From Paragonimus westermani (taxonomy: Eukaryota; Platyhelminthes; Trematoda; Plagiorchiida; Troglotrematidae), in contig QNGE01001037.1 in the NCBI GenBank assembly GCA_008508345.1, forward strand, positions 106,635 through 170,634: 64,000 bases of DNA, in the 5' to 3' direction. Position 1 is the first letter of the stretch. Each line of letters starts with the position of its first letter. The position numbers were made by a program, and so were the translations under genes. Of this stretch, positions 61,876 to 64,000 are shown piece after piece. The notes under the pieces are model-generated. The model did no database searches. It had not been told where the DNA came from and worked only from the letters and a program-made list of their open reading frames with translations.

Positions 61876-62453
61876 CTTGTCAGCCATCAGATCAATGAGT
61901 TCTAGCTTTTGTTGAGAAGTTGGTTTTAAACCTTATAAAGAAAACGCTTCCCGGAGTCAAACAGGAGTTAACGAAGAACGACCTCGCTACCCAACTGTAA
62001 ATTTGACATCCATGGTAACTTTCCGTTTTTAACAATATTCTATCTCTGATGCCTATTCCCTCTTGTGCTCCCGTTTATCTCGCCCTTATTGCATCAACAT
62101 GAATCCCACGTGCTTTAAGCGATTGTATCCGGTTAGCTTCAAATGTTAATGGATGAATGAGTATATGAAAGTTGAATCGCTTATCCGTCTCTTTGTTAGC
62201 AATTCAAAGTACACCTTAATTTATTTTGTTGACTGTCACGTTTCTTTTAAAGTTAAGTTTCAAATATGCAGACATGTATCACATATGTCCCCATAACTAT
62301 TCGTTGACTACCGATTAGACAGACTTCAAACATGTTTCTGTAAAAACCCATCCGTCCGATTAAATATCATCACGTACACGTAACTGACGCAAATAGAAAA
62401 GGCATTGTTGGCGATACGCGCTGAAAAAATTTGAGTGCAACTGATTTCAAATT
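61876..62453. other. Non-coding, nothing recognised
   Basis: AT-rich sequence with no recognised exon or repeat. It ends in GATTTCAAATT, which resembles GATTTTAAATT on the far side of the SINE pair. Confidence 0.5.
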
Positions 62454-62959
62454 TTCAAGTTAAACATCACCCATATTTGATCACAGCCTTCGTATTCAGA
62501 TAGAATTTTCAGCCAGCCTCTTTCGAAAAGAGGCACTAGGCTCGAGTTTCGCTCTCATTAGAGCTCGTCAGTAGTGCATATACTTGCAACGGTCAAGATG
62601 TGAACTCCGGCCATTCTATTCATGAGGCAACTGTGTTGACCACTCTGCCATTGACCTCACACTAGGTACGTCCGAATCATCAAATCTGAACGCTCGACCA
62701 CTCTCGCTTTTAAGCAGTGATCAAGTTGCCCGATCGTCTCGAGAGGAGACACAGTAACTGTTCTGTTAACACCAATGAAAGCGTGGCCGTGATACTGATA
62801 TGCCCTACTGACAAGCTCTAATGAGAGCGAAAGTCGAGTCTACTGCTTCTTTTCGAAGGACACCGGCTGACTGGAAAGTCTATCTGAATGCGAAGGCTGC
62901 AACCAAATTTGAGTGATTTTCAACTTGAAAATAAACCAAATGACTGACTACACATCAGT
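62454..62959. mobile_element. Inverted pair of tRNA-derived SINEs
   Basis: A nearly full-length minus-strand SINE (62454 to about 62712) faces a more diverged plus-strand copy (about 62730-62959). The minus copy shows an A box (TGGCAGAGTGG, about 62636-62652) and a B-box relic (GAGTTCACATC, about 62599-62609), then the same body and the ...caacttgaaaa tail as the 26-kb element. Imperfect 11-bp direct repeats (GATTTCAAATT and GATTTTAAATT) border the pair, suggesting insertion as a unit. Confidence 0.65.
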
Positions 62960-63956
62960 GATTTTAAATTGTATTGTAAATTCTATCCAGTATGTTGTTG
63001 ATAGAACCTTGCAAGCACAAATGTACACTCCAAACATATATACACATCTACGGTATAATTTTACGTTCATTCACTATTACAACAGTAATCACGACAACTA
63101 TGAACTGGGAGTACCGAAATCTACAGGCAAAACGCTGCGGCTCATTAGACACAGAATATAGGAACTAGAACAAGAATATTAGCATTTGTAATAAAATACC
63201 GAGGCCCTCTGTAACTTAAACCGAAAACGGTTCGAAACTGCTTTGGAACCCTTTTTTTCTATCTGAGAATCCGGTATAGAAAGTTGTTTACATTTTCCGA
63301 ACAAATATCTTATCAAAGTCTAATATGTTATTGACAACGGATTCAGAAATGGTTGTGTTCAGACAACACTATGACGACAGCAGGATTTTCTTCACTTCAA
63401 AAATGAAGTCCAGCAAATCAGCATCCCTTTATCCGGGATCGAGTGTGAGCTATAGGCAGTTCGATCCACCAAATACAAGTCGAAAAGCAACTGAATGATT
63501 GTGGTAACATTGAACGTGTTTACAGACGCATTACACCGCTAAAAAATAATACCGGTTAGGCAGAAACCAAAATTTTGTTTGGTATCCAATGATGACATTT
63601 CAGTCGGCCTGACCTCGGGGAATGCAACTCAATCTACCAATTATCCACATCAATTGGCCTCCCTACGTTTTCTTATTAGCCCCAGTCTGGGATCACACCA
63701 AGAGTATACCCCAGCGTCGAGCTGTGCTTCAATTAACGCACATTCCAACCTGACAGCTCAGTTTAGATAAAGATGTTTGCAATTTAGACAACTCGATCTT
63801 CGTGTTTCATAGCAGTCATATGTGAATCAATAGTCTGACGTCTTCCAGATAAACCATCGAAGGCAAGCCCACTTTATGGACAAAACAGTACGGTCTCATG
63901 TTTAATAACAACTGGGAAGAGAACGTGGATGGAAGGCCCCTTTTACCGCTGTCAGT

Positions 63957-63957
<1 letters not shown>
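62960..63957. other. Non-coding, nothing recognised
   Basis: Small open frames (62913-63161, 63579-63770) have no recognised domain; the first begins inside the SINE tail. Confidence 0.5.

Positions 63958-64000
<43 letters not shown>
63958..64000. repeat. (TCA)n microsatellite, cut by window end
   Basis: At least 14 uninterrupted TCA units run to the last base of the window, so the true length is unknown. Confidence 0.97.

Noticed and set aside
63958..64000. (TCA)n run considered as a CRISPR-like or satellite array
   Set aside because: It is a plain trinucleotide microsatellite without spacers.

Overview
This is eukaryotic nuclear DNA. It holds small exons with GT..AG introns, no bacterial-style gene packing, tRNA-derived SINEs and a Penelope-like retroelement (PLE). 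The mix of 44-48 bp introns with introns of several kb, and the repeat types, suggest a flatworm, most likely a parasitic trematode. That placement is inference; no species-diagnostic sequence is present.

The main gene is an NDRG-family gene (N-myc downstream-regulated, alpha/beta-hydrolase fold) on the + strand. I reconstructed 12 exons between 989 and 28262, 1143 nt in total, with every splice phase consistent. They give a 380-residue protein that ends in a stop and lacks only its N-terminal exon(s), which lie left of the window or in an unrecognised exon before 989. Exons 1-6 are crowded into 0.8 kb and the other six are spread over 26 kb. The long introns carry degenerate SINEs, an AT microsatellite and an unidentified frameshifted coding-like remnant (21645-21904).

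From 28.3 to about 61.6 kb I find no confident host gene. This region holds two copies of a hairpin-forming inverted-repeat element (29.6 kb and 51.3 kb) with a hammerhead-ribozyme-like core. It also holds a decayed PLE (36.2-38.3 kb) whose 3' end is duplicated in inverted orientation at 35.3-35.7 kb, with 371 bp that I read as identical in both arms. Weaker LINE-like fragments and one possible unknown minus-strand terminal exon (54.6 kb) are also present.

At 61633-61875 on the minus strand there is a probable exon resembling the class I methyltransferase domain of METTL13-type proteins. The right end (62.45-62.96 kb) carries a second inverted SINE pair, and the window closes in a (TCA)n microsatellite.

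Most open reading frames of 60-135 codons here are chance openings in AT-rich non-coding DNA and are not listed as genes. No rRNA, functional tRNA or CRISPR array was seen.
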